From an uncultured Eubacteriales bacterium (GTDB lineage: Bacteria; Bacillota; Clostridia; Christensenellales; QAND01), in NCBI GenBank assembly GCA_900546685.1, contig UREB01000094.1, forward strand, positions 1 through 6,743: a DNA stretch of 6,743 bases, written 5' to 3'. Positions 1-5,518 of the stretch are shown here, piece after piece. Within the stretch, counting starts at the first letter, position 1. The number at the start of each line of letters is the position of its first letter. A model generated the notes under the pieces. It was given only the letters and a program-made list of their open reading frames with translations. It did no database searches and was not told the origin of the DNA. A program made the translations under genes and the position numbers.

Positions 1-3
1 ATC

Positions 4-591
4 TTGGAAGAGGGCAACCGACCACGAGCGCTTTCGCTGCTCGCGCAGCATGTACAAAGCGAGTCTTTGTTAAAGCACGCGTATGCGGTGGAAGCAGCCA
101 TGAGGCGTATGGCGCACCATTTTCATCAAGATGAGGATCTTTGGGGCGTAGCAGGCTTGCTGCACGACCTGGATTATCAAGAATATCCTGAAGAGCACTG
201 CCAGCATGTAGAATCTATGCTGCGGGAAGCGGGGTATGGAGATGCAATGGTACGCGCAATTTTGAGCCACGGCTACGGGCTCTGCACGGAGGTAGAGCCG
301 CAAACGGATATGGAAAAATCCTTATATGCCGTGGATGAGTTGACCGGTTTGATTACAGCGGTCGTATTGATGCGGCCTTCCAAATCTATCTTGGATCTTA
401 CGGTAAAGTCCGTAAAGAAGAAGTGGAAAGCAAAATCCTTTGCAGCGGGCTGTAACCGAGAGGTAATCCAAGACGGGGCAGACAGACTGAATATGCCTTG
501 GGAAACCTTGACGCTGCTGACCATTGAAGGCATGCAGGCACAGGCAAAAGCGTTGGGCCTGGTAGGAACTTTGGAGGAAGAAGCATCATGA
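4..591 (+). CDS. HD-domain metal-dependent phosphohydrolase (possibly 5'-incomplete)
   Basis: Predicted cytosolic HD-superfamily hydrolase of about 195 residues; substrate unknown. Seen in the sequence: a His at residue 25 in the first helix, the HD doublet H54-D55 in the GLLHDLDY context, H89 in ILSHG and D111 in the DELTG motif, an order that matches the metal-binding residues of HD-domain proteins. There is no membrane segment or fused second domain. The start is TTG at 4, but only three bases precede it, so no ribosome binding site can be seen and the true start may lie a few codons outside the window. The alignment of RALSLL..HV to the usual family N-terminus suggests that little or nothing is missing. 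Its stop overlaps the next start (ATGA at 588-591), which implies translational coupling to the first Dabb-like gene. The HD assignment is firm; any specific reaction (nucleotide, cyclic nucleotide or other phosphoester) would be a guess. Confidence 0.85.
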   Translation: MEEGNRPRALSLLAQHVQSESLLKHAYAVEAAMRRMAHHFHQDEDLWGVAGLLHDLDYQEYPEEHCQHVESMLREAGYGDAMVRAILSHGYGLCTEVEPQTDMEKSLYAVDELTGLITAVVLMRPSKSILDLTVKSVKKKWKAKSFAAGCNREVIQDGADRLNMPWETLTLLTIEGMQAQAKALGLVGTLEEEAS

Positions 592-881
592 TACGATTGA
601 CGATCTTGGTCTGTTTTCCACGGGAGGATGAACAGGTGCCCGTGGATTGGGAACGAGAAACAAGGGAACTGATACACCTACCGGGTGTGGAAGAGGTGTT
701 CTGGGGACAGAATTACCAGGGCGAGGCCAACTATGATGCAGTCGCTATGATCGATTTCAAAAACGAGCGCGCGTATCATAGAGCCCAGGAAAATGAAGAA
801 TACCTGGAATGGTTCCGGGAAATTTCGAAATCCGAAGGCTTTGCCTGCCTCTGCACGGAAATTGAGGGGGATGAGGCATGA
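588..881 (+). CDS. Small Dabb-like (stress-responsive alpha/beta barrel) protein, divergent copy
   Basis: A 97-residue protein that looks like a divergent member of the Dabb / dimeric ferredoxin-like barrel group. Seen in the sequence: an N-terminal beta strand (residues 3-10), LPGV at 31-34, a YDAVAMIDF strand at 49-57, then a helix with ...AYHRAQENEEYLEWF. This is the same order of elements as in the following gene. It lacks the His near residue 4 and the HP.H motif that typical Dabb proteins carry, so the family call is moderate. The start ATG sits inside the HD gene's stop (ATGA), with SD GGAGGAAG at 573-580 just upstream; its own stop overlaps the next ATG in the same way. Dabb proteins are mostly homodimers; some are catalytic but many have no known role. 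Function here is unknown, and the coupling suggests that it works with its neighbours. Confidence 0.7.
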   Translation: MIRLTILVCFPREDEQVPVDWERETRELIHLPGVEEVFWGQNYQGEANYDAVAMIDFKNERAYHRAQENEEYLEWFREISKSEGFACLCTEIEGDEA

Positions 882-1207
882 TTCGGCATATTGTGGCGTG
901 GAAGTTTAAGGAATATGCAGGCGGCGCCAGCGCAATGGAAAATGCGATGGAGCTGAAAAAGCAGCTGGAGGCATTGAGACGCGGCAATTTGCCGGGATTG
1001 GTGTCTATGAATGTGCAGCTGAACTGCCAAAGAGACGAAATGGAAGAGGCGACAGAGCCTATAATCTATGATGTGGTGATGGACAGCGTGTTTTCCGATG
1101 GGCAAGCGCTGGAAGCATACAAGGATCACCCTGCGCATAAAAAAATGGCAGAGTTTTGTGAATCGGTGCGGCTATCCCGCGCAGCCGTTGATTTGATTGT
1201 TGATTAA
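878..1207 (+). CDS. Dabb family protein (stress-responsive alpha/beta barrel domain)
   Basis: A 109-residue single-domain Dabb protein. Seen in the sequence: MIRHIVAWKFKE at the N-terminus (the typical first strand with His4), a helix at about 20-35, LPGL at 38-41, the YDVVMDSVFSD strand pair at 64-74, then QALEAYKDHPAHKKMAEF at 77-93 and a final SRAAVDLIV strand. This is close to the classical family pattern, and the length is normal. The start ATG overlaps the preceding stop (ATGA at 878-881); the SD is GAGGGGG at 864-870, seven bases upstream. It is likely a homodimer, or possibly a heterodimer with the adjacent divergent copy (inference). The family has no single known reaction, so none is assigned. 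Confidence 0.85.
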   Translation: MIRHIVAWKFKEYAGGASAMENAMELKKQLEALRRGNLPGLVSMNVQLNCQRDEMEEATEPIIYDVVMDSVFSDGQALEAYKDHPAHKKMAEFCESVRLSRAAVDLIVD

Positions 1208-1227
1208 AGGCGGGTAAATTTTTCCAT

Positions 1228-1234
1228 AGGGAGG
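1228..1234 (+). promoter_or_regulatory. Ribosome binding site fixing the TTG start at 1243
   Basis: AGGGAGG lies eight bases before TTG 1243. There is no ATG at a suitable distance, so this site decides the start of the predicted S-component gene. Confidence 0.75.
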
Positions 1235-1242
1235 CAGTTCAT

Positions 1243-1755
1243 TTGCAACCCAATATACAAAAACAATCCTTAGGACGGGATTTTTTGATTTGCCTTGGGG
1301 TAAGTGCAGTGGGGTATATCCTGCTGCGCCTGCCGGTAGGCATCAATGAGATCAGCGTTTCTTTTGGTGTCTGCGCCCTGTATTTGGCGGCGTATCTGTT
1401 GCCTTTCCCAACGGCGCTTTTTTGTACGGTGCTGCCGGCAGTAGCGGCAGACGTGATCTGGGGCAGCTTTCATCTAATCCCGATGACGCTTGTGGTAACG
1501 GCTGTGTGCCAATTGTCTTTGTGCTGGATGTTTGATCGGTATGTGCAAAACAATCTAGGACGGTTTTTGTTGGCAGCCGGCGTTGGCGGCGTTTTCTTTA
1601 TGGTAGGAACGTTTTTCTATTTCGCAGTGGCGTATGGCATGCTGGAGGCGTTGTTGTCCATGATCCCCTATTTGGTACAGTGGATCTTCGCTTCGGTGCT
1701 GGGATACTGGGCCATTGCGTTGTATCGATCCAAGCTGCTGCCCAAGCTGAAATGA
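1243..1755 (+). CDS. Predicted ECF-transporter S component (substrate-binding membrane subunit)
   Basis: A 170-residue integral membrane protein with about six hydrophobic segments (roughly residues 13-30, 37-55, 57-75, 80-97, 107-130 and 145-163). The pattern resembles vitamin-type ECF S components: a VSFGVCALYLAAYLLPFPTA segment, an acidic residue in AVAADVIWG (D70), IPMTLVV at 79-85, and the late GTFFYFAVAYGM...IPYLVQWIFASVLGY stretch typical of the ECF-type S families. S components bind a vitamin or other micronutrient in the cytoplasmic membrane and share an energizing module (EcfT plus two ATPases) that is usually encoded elsewhere; none is in this window. The substrate cannot be read from the sequence, and no vitamin riboswitch fits in the 35-base gap upstream. 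The start is TTG with a good SD. The stop is 12 bases before the MBL gene, consistent with one operon. Confidence 0.7.
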   Translation: MQPNIQKQSLGRDFLICLGVSAVGYILLRLPVGINEISVSFGVCALYLAAYLLPFPTALFCTVLPAVAADVIWGSFHLIPMTLVVTAVCQLSLCWMFDRYVQNNLGRFLLAAGVGGVFFMVGTFFYFAVAYGMLEALLSMIPYLVQWIFASVLGYWAIALYRSKLLPKLK

Positions 1756-1767
1756 GGAGAAGAAGGC

Positions 1768-2481
1768 ATGAAATATCGCTGTTTGGGAAAATATGGGCCA
1801 TACCCTGCCGCGGGCGGCGCTTCCAGCGGGCATTTGCTTTTTCAGGAGGGAAAGGCGTTGGCGCTGGATATGGGCAGCGGCACGTTGCCGCGCTTACTGG
1901 CTTCGGTGAAGGGATATGAAGTTTGCGGCGTTGTGTTGACGCATCTGCATCCGGACCATTACAGCGATTTACTGGTGTATGCTCAATATCTAGCGAAATG
2001 TGCAGAACGGCCGATGCCGCTGTATCTGCCGAGAACACCAGAGCGTGTCGGCAGCCTGTTGGCGGATACGGGAGTGTTTGACGTGCATTTTACCGACGCA
2101 GAGAGCACGGCACAATGCGGCCCCTTTGCGTTGCGCTTTGCGCCGACGGTACATCCCTTGCCTGGGTATGCCGTGCGGGTAGATGGGGATGCATCGTTTG
2201 CTTATACGGGGGACAGCCTTGCCACGCATGCGTTGGCGGCGTGGGCAAAACAGGCCGATGTATTGCTGTGCGACGCGCCCTTTACCAAGCAGACTGCGCC
2301 CAGCCCATCGCCCCACATGACGGCGGAACAAGCGGGGGAATTGGCCAGGAATGCGCAGGTAGGGGCGCTATGGATTTCGCATCTTGTACCGGGCAGCGAC
2401 GAGCAGGCGGTGCTGTGTGAAGCCCGTAAGATATTCCAAGATAGCAGTTTGGTGGAGGAAATGGCGGATAGAACCGTCTAA
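1768..2481 (+). CDS. MBL-fold metallohydrolase (RNase Z-like family)
   Basis: A cytosolic metallo-beta-lactamase-fold hydrolase of 237 residues. Seen in the sequence: LDMGSG at 33-38 following strand two, the metal-binding HxHxDH motif (H59-L60-H61-P62-D63-H64 in LTHLHPDH), H129 in TVHPLPGY, D149 in AYTGDS, and the terminal H205 in WISHLV. A further SPHMTAEQAGELA segment (H183) is typical of the RNase Z-like / Lactamase_B_2 branch. All expected ligands for a two-metal centre are present. The protein is shorter than a true RNase Z and shows no obvious tRNA-binding arm, so I do not call it rnz. The start ATG has SD AGGAG at 1755-1759 overlapping the previous stop. It lies 24 bases before a ComEC that lacks its MBL domain, but its motif and length differ from the ComEC type, so a shared job is only a possibility. 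Confidence 0.88.
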   Translation: MKYRCLGKYGPYPAAGGASSGHLLFQEGKALALDMGSGTLPRLLASVKGYEVCGVVLTHLHPDHYSDLLVYAQYLAKCAERPMPLYLPRTPERVGSLLADTGVFDVHFTDAESTAQCGPFALRFAPTVHPLPGYAVRVDGDASFAYTGDSLATHALAAWAKQADVLLCDAPFTKQTAPSPSPHMTAEQAGELARNAQVGALWISHLVPGSDEQAVLCEARKIFQDSSLVEEMADRTV

Positions 2482-2505
2482 GGCCCGGTCTAAGGGGGAA
2501 ACAAG

Positions 2506-4032
2506 ATGGAAGAAAGAGCGGGACGCGGACTGACAGGATACCGTCTATGGAATGTGCGGCCGCTATTTCTTGCTGTTTTGGGCTTCGGTATCGGGATTGC
2601 ATTGTGTTTTTATGTGCGTCCCCATTTCGGTATTTGCGTGGCTGTATGCCTGGGTTTTGGCGTATGTATGCTGTGGCTTGCCCGTACTGGGCGCCGCGGC
2701 TTTTTTGTTATGCTGGTACTGATGATGATTGGCCTCGGATGGGGAAGAACCACCTTTTCTTTGCAGGGCATAGTACCTTGGCCGGAGGATGGTTACATTC
2801 AAGGAGATATTCATGAGATTCAGGAGCAGGAAGGCGTATATACGCTGCTGCTCGACCATGTTGCTTTAAATGGTGTACAGACAAACGAACAGCTACGGGT
2901 ACGTACCAAGTCGCAAACCATGCAATATGCCAGGCCCGGCGATGTCTTTGAAGGCTATGCGTTTTCCATTTGGGCGCCAGACATGGATTCTGTCTGGGAC
3001 AGAGCACAACGCTATGCCAACCATTGGGACAAGCTGGCCTGGGTCGGAGAAACGGAGGCAAAGGTCACACAAACGGGCTTTAACCTTCGTTATGCGCCGG
3101 CCAGAATGAGGGATATGGTGGCGGGCCGTATCGACGCTCTGTTTGGGCAGGCAGCGCCGACGGTTAAGGGCATGGTATTGGGGGATAAAACAGATCTCAG
3201 CGAAGAGCAAAAAACGGTCTATGAAAGGGCAGGTATTTCGCATATCCTGGCGGTATCCGGTCTACACGTAGGCTTTTTAGGGATGTTGGTTTCCAATTTA
3301 CTCAGAAAAAGCAGGCTTGGCAGAAAAACACAAACGAGCATCTTGCTGCTTTTGATTTGGGGATACTGTGCGGTGGTAGGGTTTCCGGCCTCTGCAGTGC
3401 GTGCGACGGTGATGGTAAGTGTGCGCCAATGTAATCTGGCATGTGGCAGGCGGACAGACCTTTTGGAAAACCTTTCCATTGCGGCACTGCTTATTTTGTT
3501 ATGCGATCCACTACAGCTGCTGATGCCGGGTTTCCAGCTTTCCTTTGCGGCGGTTTGGGGTATTGCAACCGTATCTTCCGCCTTGGCTAGTTGGAAACGC
3601 GGCATGGGTTGGCTGGGCCGGAGTATCTCCACTTCTATTGGCGCCCAACTGGGCATCTGGCCAATTTCGCTATATTTCTTTGGCGGGATTTCTACCGTTT
3701 CCCTGCTGGCAAACTTGTTTGTCATTCCGTTGGCGAGCCTGATTACGGCCAGTGCATTTGGCATTCTGCTGTGTTCGCTGGGGTTGCCAAGCATTGCCTT
3801 GGGATTGGCCAAAGCAGCCGCAGGCCTCGTATTTTTGATGAATTACGGAGCAGCGTGGACTGCGCGCATCCCCGGCGCGCTGGTTTCGATGCCGGCCTGG
3901 CCCATGTCCACTACGCTGCTATTTTTGGCAAGCTTATTCTTCTTATCGCCTTACTGCTTATGGAAGGCAAGGGACCGATGGACGGTCGCAGGACTGTGCT
4001 GGCTGGTTGCGCTGCTGCTTGCCTTGGTCTAA
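2506..4032 (+). CDS. comEC: ComEC/Rec2 family DNA-uptake channel, lacking the C-terminal MBL domain
   Basis: A polytopic membrane protein of 508 residues that in transformable bacteria carries single-stranded DNA across the cytoplasmic membrane. Domains seen: N-terminal hydrophobic helices (about 18-36, 40-58 and 65-80), a soluble OB-fold-like region (about 90-190, DUF4131 type), then the Competence channel domain with KGMVLGDKTDLSEEQ at 221-235, ISHILAVSGLHVGFLG at 244-259, SAVRATVMVSV at 296-306, CDPLQLLMPGFQLSFAAVWGI at 333-353 and GAQLGIWPISLYFFGGIST at 379-397, all strongly conserved in the family. Many homologues are about 700-800 residues long and end in an MBL domain; this one stops after the last membrane helices, and holA begins 24 bases later, so no room remains for that domain. 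The start ATG has SD AAGGGGGA at 2492-2499. Whether the organism is competent cannot be judged here. Confidence 0.93.
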   Translation: MEERAGRGLTGYRLWNVRPLFLAVLGFGIGIALCFYVRPHFGICVAVCLGFGVCMLWLARTGRRGFFVMLVLMMIGLGWGRTTFSLQGIVPWPEDGYIQGDIHEIQEQEGVYTLLLDHVALNGVQTNEQLRVRTKSQTMQYARPGDVFEGYAFSIWAPDMDSVWDRAQRYANHWDKLAWVGETEAKVTQTGFNLRYAPARMRDMVAGRIDALFGQAAPTVKGMVLGDKTDLSEEQKTVYERAGISHILAVSGLHVGFLGMLVSNLLRKSRLGRKTQTSILLLLIWGYCAVVGFPASAVRATVMVSVRQCNLACGRRTDLLENLSIAALLILLCDPLQLLMPGFQLSFAAVWGIATVSSALASWKRGMGWLGRSISTSIGAQLGIWPISLYFFGGISTVSLLANLFVIPLASLITASAFGILLCSLGLPSIALGLAKAAAGLVFLMNYGAAWTARIPGALVSMPAWPMSTTLLFLASLFFLSPYCLWKARDRWTVAGLCWLVALLLALV

Positions 4033-4044
4033 AATGGAAAGAAC

Positions 4045-4054
4045 GGAGGAAGGG
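4045..4054 (+). promoter_or_regulatory. Ribosome binding site fixing the TTG start of holA
   Basis: GGAGGAAGGG, with its GGAGG core seven bases before TTG 4057. The expected DnaX-interacting N-terminus (YRQLRKQIQ...YLLFG) follows directly, which supports this start. Confidence 0.75.
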
Positions 4055-4056
4055 CG

Positions 4057-5070
4057 TTGGAATATAGACAGCTGAGAAAACAAATACAGCAAAAACAATT
4101 ATCATCCTGTTATCTATTGTTTGGTGTGGAACAGTTCGTAAAAATGCGTACCCTGGAAAAGCTATGCCAGGCGGCGCTGGAGGATGGGGATCCCGGCTGG
4201 AACCAGACAGTATTGGATGAAAAAGCATCGGCAGAAGACATTTTTGCAGCCTGTCAGACGCTGCCGATGTTTGCGCCCCGCCGTGTTGTCATCGTAAAGG
4301 AATGCCCCTTTTTCAAACAGGGGGGCGGAGCGGCAGGGGAGGAAACCATACTTTCCTTGATCGACACGCTGCCGCCGGAAACGCTCCTCGTATTTGTATT
4401 GGAAGGAAAGCCGGATGGGCGGAGAAAGCTGACGGCGGCGCTGAAGAAAAGAGACGCCATGGTGGAGTTTTCGACGATGACAGAGCATGAGATCTTTGCC
4501 TGGCTCAAGGCCTATGCAGCGCAGCGTGGCAAGGCGGTAGAGCCACAAGCGCTGGAGACGCTGATCCAGCGGGTAGGTACGGATATGCAGACGGTCGCAA
4601 CGGAGATGGAAAAGATCTGCTGCTATGCAGAGGAAAGGGATCGGATCACAAGAAAGGATGTACTGGATATCAGCAGCCAGACGCTGGAAGCCAATGCGTT
4701 TGAGATCGTAGACCTGCTAGCGATGGGCAAGCGGCGGCAGGCTGCTGAACAGATTGATCTATTGCTAAGAGAGGGAAACTCCATCCAAATGTTCATGGGT
4801 GCTGTGGCGTACCGGCTCCGCCAGCTTTTGGCCGCCCGCCAGGGCTGGGAGGAAGGCAAAAGCGTGCAGGCTGCCGCTGCAAAGGTGCAGGGCCCTCGTT
4901 TTGCTGCACAGCGTACGGCCAAGCAGGCAAGGACAATGCGGACAGAGGATCTAAGACGGGGCTTGCTGGCCTTAACGGAAGCGGATTTTGCCCTGAAGAG
5001 CGGGCGCATGAAGGAGGACAGGGCGGTGCTGGAAACGGCACTTTGGCAAGCGTTTCCTGTTAAAAAATAA
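4057..5070 (+). CDS. holA: DNA polymerase III subunit delta
   Basis: The delta subunit of the clamp loader, which opens the beta sliding clamp during its loading on DNA. It has 337 residues, close to the usual 330-350. Seen in the sequence: the N-terminal SCYLLFGVEQFVKMRTLEKL segment (17-36) typical of the delta N-terminal domain; LPMFAPRRVVIVKE at about 69-82; LPPETLLVFVLEGKPDGRRKLTAALKK at about 108-134, the characteristic core; a lid-like domain with LETLIQRVGTDMQTVATEMEKICCYA (about 166-191); and a helical C-terminal collar with GNSIQMFMGAVAYRLRQLL. There is no intact Walker A motif, as expected for delta. Placement after comEC and facing rpsT is the standard Firmicute arrangement. It ends six bases before the shared terminator stem. 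Confidence 0.95.
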   Translation: MEYRQLRKQIQQKQLSSCYLLFGVEQFVKMRTLEKLCQAALEDGDPGWNQTVLDEKASAEDIFAACQTLPMFAPRRVVIVKECPFFKQGGGAAGEETILSLIDTLPPETLLVFVLEGKPDGRRKLTAALKKRDAMVEFSTMTEHEIFAWLKAYAAQRGKAVEPQALETLIQRVGTDMQTVATEMEKICCYAEERDRITRKDVLDISSQTLEANAFEIVDLLAMGKRRQAAEQIDLLLREGNSIQMFMGAVAYRLRQLLAARQGWEEGKSVQAAAAKVQGPRFAAQRTAKQARTMRTEDLRRGLLALTEADFALKSGRMKEDRAVLETALWQAFPVKK

Positions 5071-5102
5071 AAAAGAACCGATGAGAAATCATCGGTTTTT
5101 TT
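5062..5102. terminator. Bidirectional intrinsic terminator between holA and rpsT
   Basis: A perfect 9-bp stem, AACCGATGA at 5076-5084 with TCATCGGTT at 5089-5097, closed by a GAAA tetraloop (5085-5088). The + strand has a T-run at 5096-5102. On the left, an A-rich run at 5062-5074 gives U-rich RNA when read from the - strand. It therefore serves both the convergent holA operon and rpsT. The holA stop codon lies inside the A-run. Confidence 0.92.
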
Positions 5103-5116
5103 CATACATCATGCAT

Positions 5117-5380
5117 TTAAGCATTCTGCTTTGCCATCACCGCAGCCAGCTGAGCTTTTTTACGGTTGGAGGCGTTTTTATGGATCACACCCTTGGAGGC
5201 TGCTTTGTCTACCATGCTTACCGTTTCACGGTACACGGCCTGCAAATCAGAATCCCCTGCGGCAACAGCAGCATCAAATTTCTTCAAAGAGGTCTTCAAA
5301 CGAGATTTGATCATGCGATTGCGGCCGGCACGTCTTTCTTCAACTTTTACGCGCTTCATCGCCGATTTAATGTTAGGCAT
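5117..5380 (-). CDS. rpsT: 30S ribosomal protein S20
   Basis: S20 binds 16S rRNA early in assembly of the small subunit. It has 87 residues, a normal length. Seen in the sequence: the MPNIKSAMKRVKVEERRAGRNRMIKSRLKT N-terminal helix, rich in Lys/Arg and diagnostic of the family; a middle DAAVAAGDSDLQAVYRETVSMVDKAASKGVIHKN; and the closing ASNRKKAQLAAVMAK segment. The start codon (complement of 5378-5380) is preceded by a perfect SD, GGAGGTGA (complement of 5387-5394), with a six-base gap. It is a single-gene unit with its own promoter and the shared terminator, convergent to holA and divergent from gpr. Confidence 0.98.
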   Translation of the reverse strand: MPNIKSAMKRVKVEERRAGRNRMIKSRLKTSLKKFDAAVAAGDSDLQAVYRETVSMVDKAASKGVIHKNASNRKKAQLAAVMAKQNA

Positions 5381-5419
5381 ATTCCTTCACCTCCCCGGGG
5401 GATAAACTTGACTTTGAGT

Positions 5420-5448
5420 ATTGTACCATGGGACGAGCCGCATTGCAA
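5420..5448 (-). promoter_or_regulatory. Sigma-A type promoter for rpsT
   Basis: Read on the - strand: a -35 TTGCAA (complement of 5443-5448; four of six consensus bases, including TTG), a spacer of exactly 17 bases, then a -10 TACAAT (complement of 5420-5425) preceded by TGG, an extended -10 element. The predicted transcript start is near 5413, giving a leader of about 33 bases before rpsT. The fit is strong by eye and not experimentally tested. Confidence 0.82.
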
Positions 5449-5476
5449 GTAAAAAAACCGCCCAAACTGCATACTT
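5446..5476 (+). promoter_or_regulatory. Possible sigma-G-type promoter for gpr
   Basis: CATACTT at 5470-5476 matches six of seven bases of the sigma-G -10 consensus CATACTA. A weak -35 (CAAGTA at 5446-5451, three of six to TGAATA) lies 18 bases upstream. The transcript would start near 5483, just before the SD at 5503-5510. In Bacillus, gpr is read by the forespore sigma factors sigma-F and sigma-G, which fits. The weak -35 limits confidence. It overlaps the -35 of the divergent rpsT promoter. Confidence 0.45.
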
Positions 5477-5502
5477 CCTTTGTTTTGGCAGAGGATAGAA
5501 AA

Positions 5503-5510
5503 AAAGGAGG
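5503..5510 (+). promoter_or_regulatory. Ribosome binding site fixing the gpr start at TTG 5519
   Basis: AAAGGAGG, a near-perfect SD eight bases before TTG 5519. It lies inside the longer reading frame that opens at TTG 5480, for which no comparable site is visible, so it argues for the shorter protein. Confidence 0.82.
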
Positions 5511-5518
5511 CAAAGATT

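Noticed and set aside
1..4. The window opens with ATCT, the last four bases of the Illumina adapter tail (...CCGATCT).
   Set aside because: Four bases match by chance far too often, and the reading frame runs through them sensibly. It deserves a glance only because the other end does carry adapter.
1208..1242. A riboswitch that would identify the ligand of the S component.
   Set aside because: The gap is only 35 bases and holds little beyond the ribosome binding site.
1768..2481. Calling the MBL gene RNase Z (rnz).
   Set aside because: The metal motif is RNase Z-like, but the protein is short and no tRNA-binding arm can be seen, so only the broad family is supported.
3219..3812. A 197-codon open frame on the - strand opposite comEC.
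   Set aside because: It lies wholly within the strongly conserved ComEC channel domain, shows no family pattern of its own, and has the low-quality composition of an antisense shadow.
3591..4067. A 158-codon + strand frame overlapping the comEC 3' end.
   Set aside because: It is a shifted frame of comEC that runs into holA. The in-frame comEC product keeps its conserved motifs throughout, so there is no sign of a frameshift or overlapping gene.
5081..5452. A 123-codon + strand frame covering rpsT.
   Set aside because: It is antisense to the clear S20 gene and starts inside the terminator stem; S20 has a perfect SD and promoter on the other strand.
5480..5518. An upstream TTG start for gpr, adding 13 residues.
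   Set aside because: There is no SD before 5480, the predicted promoter would start transcription just after it, and a near-perfect SD precedes TTG 5519.
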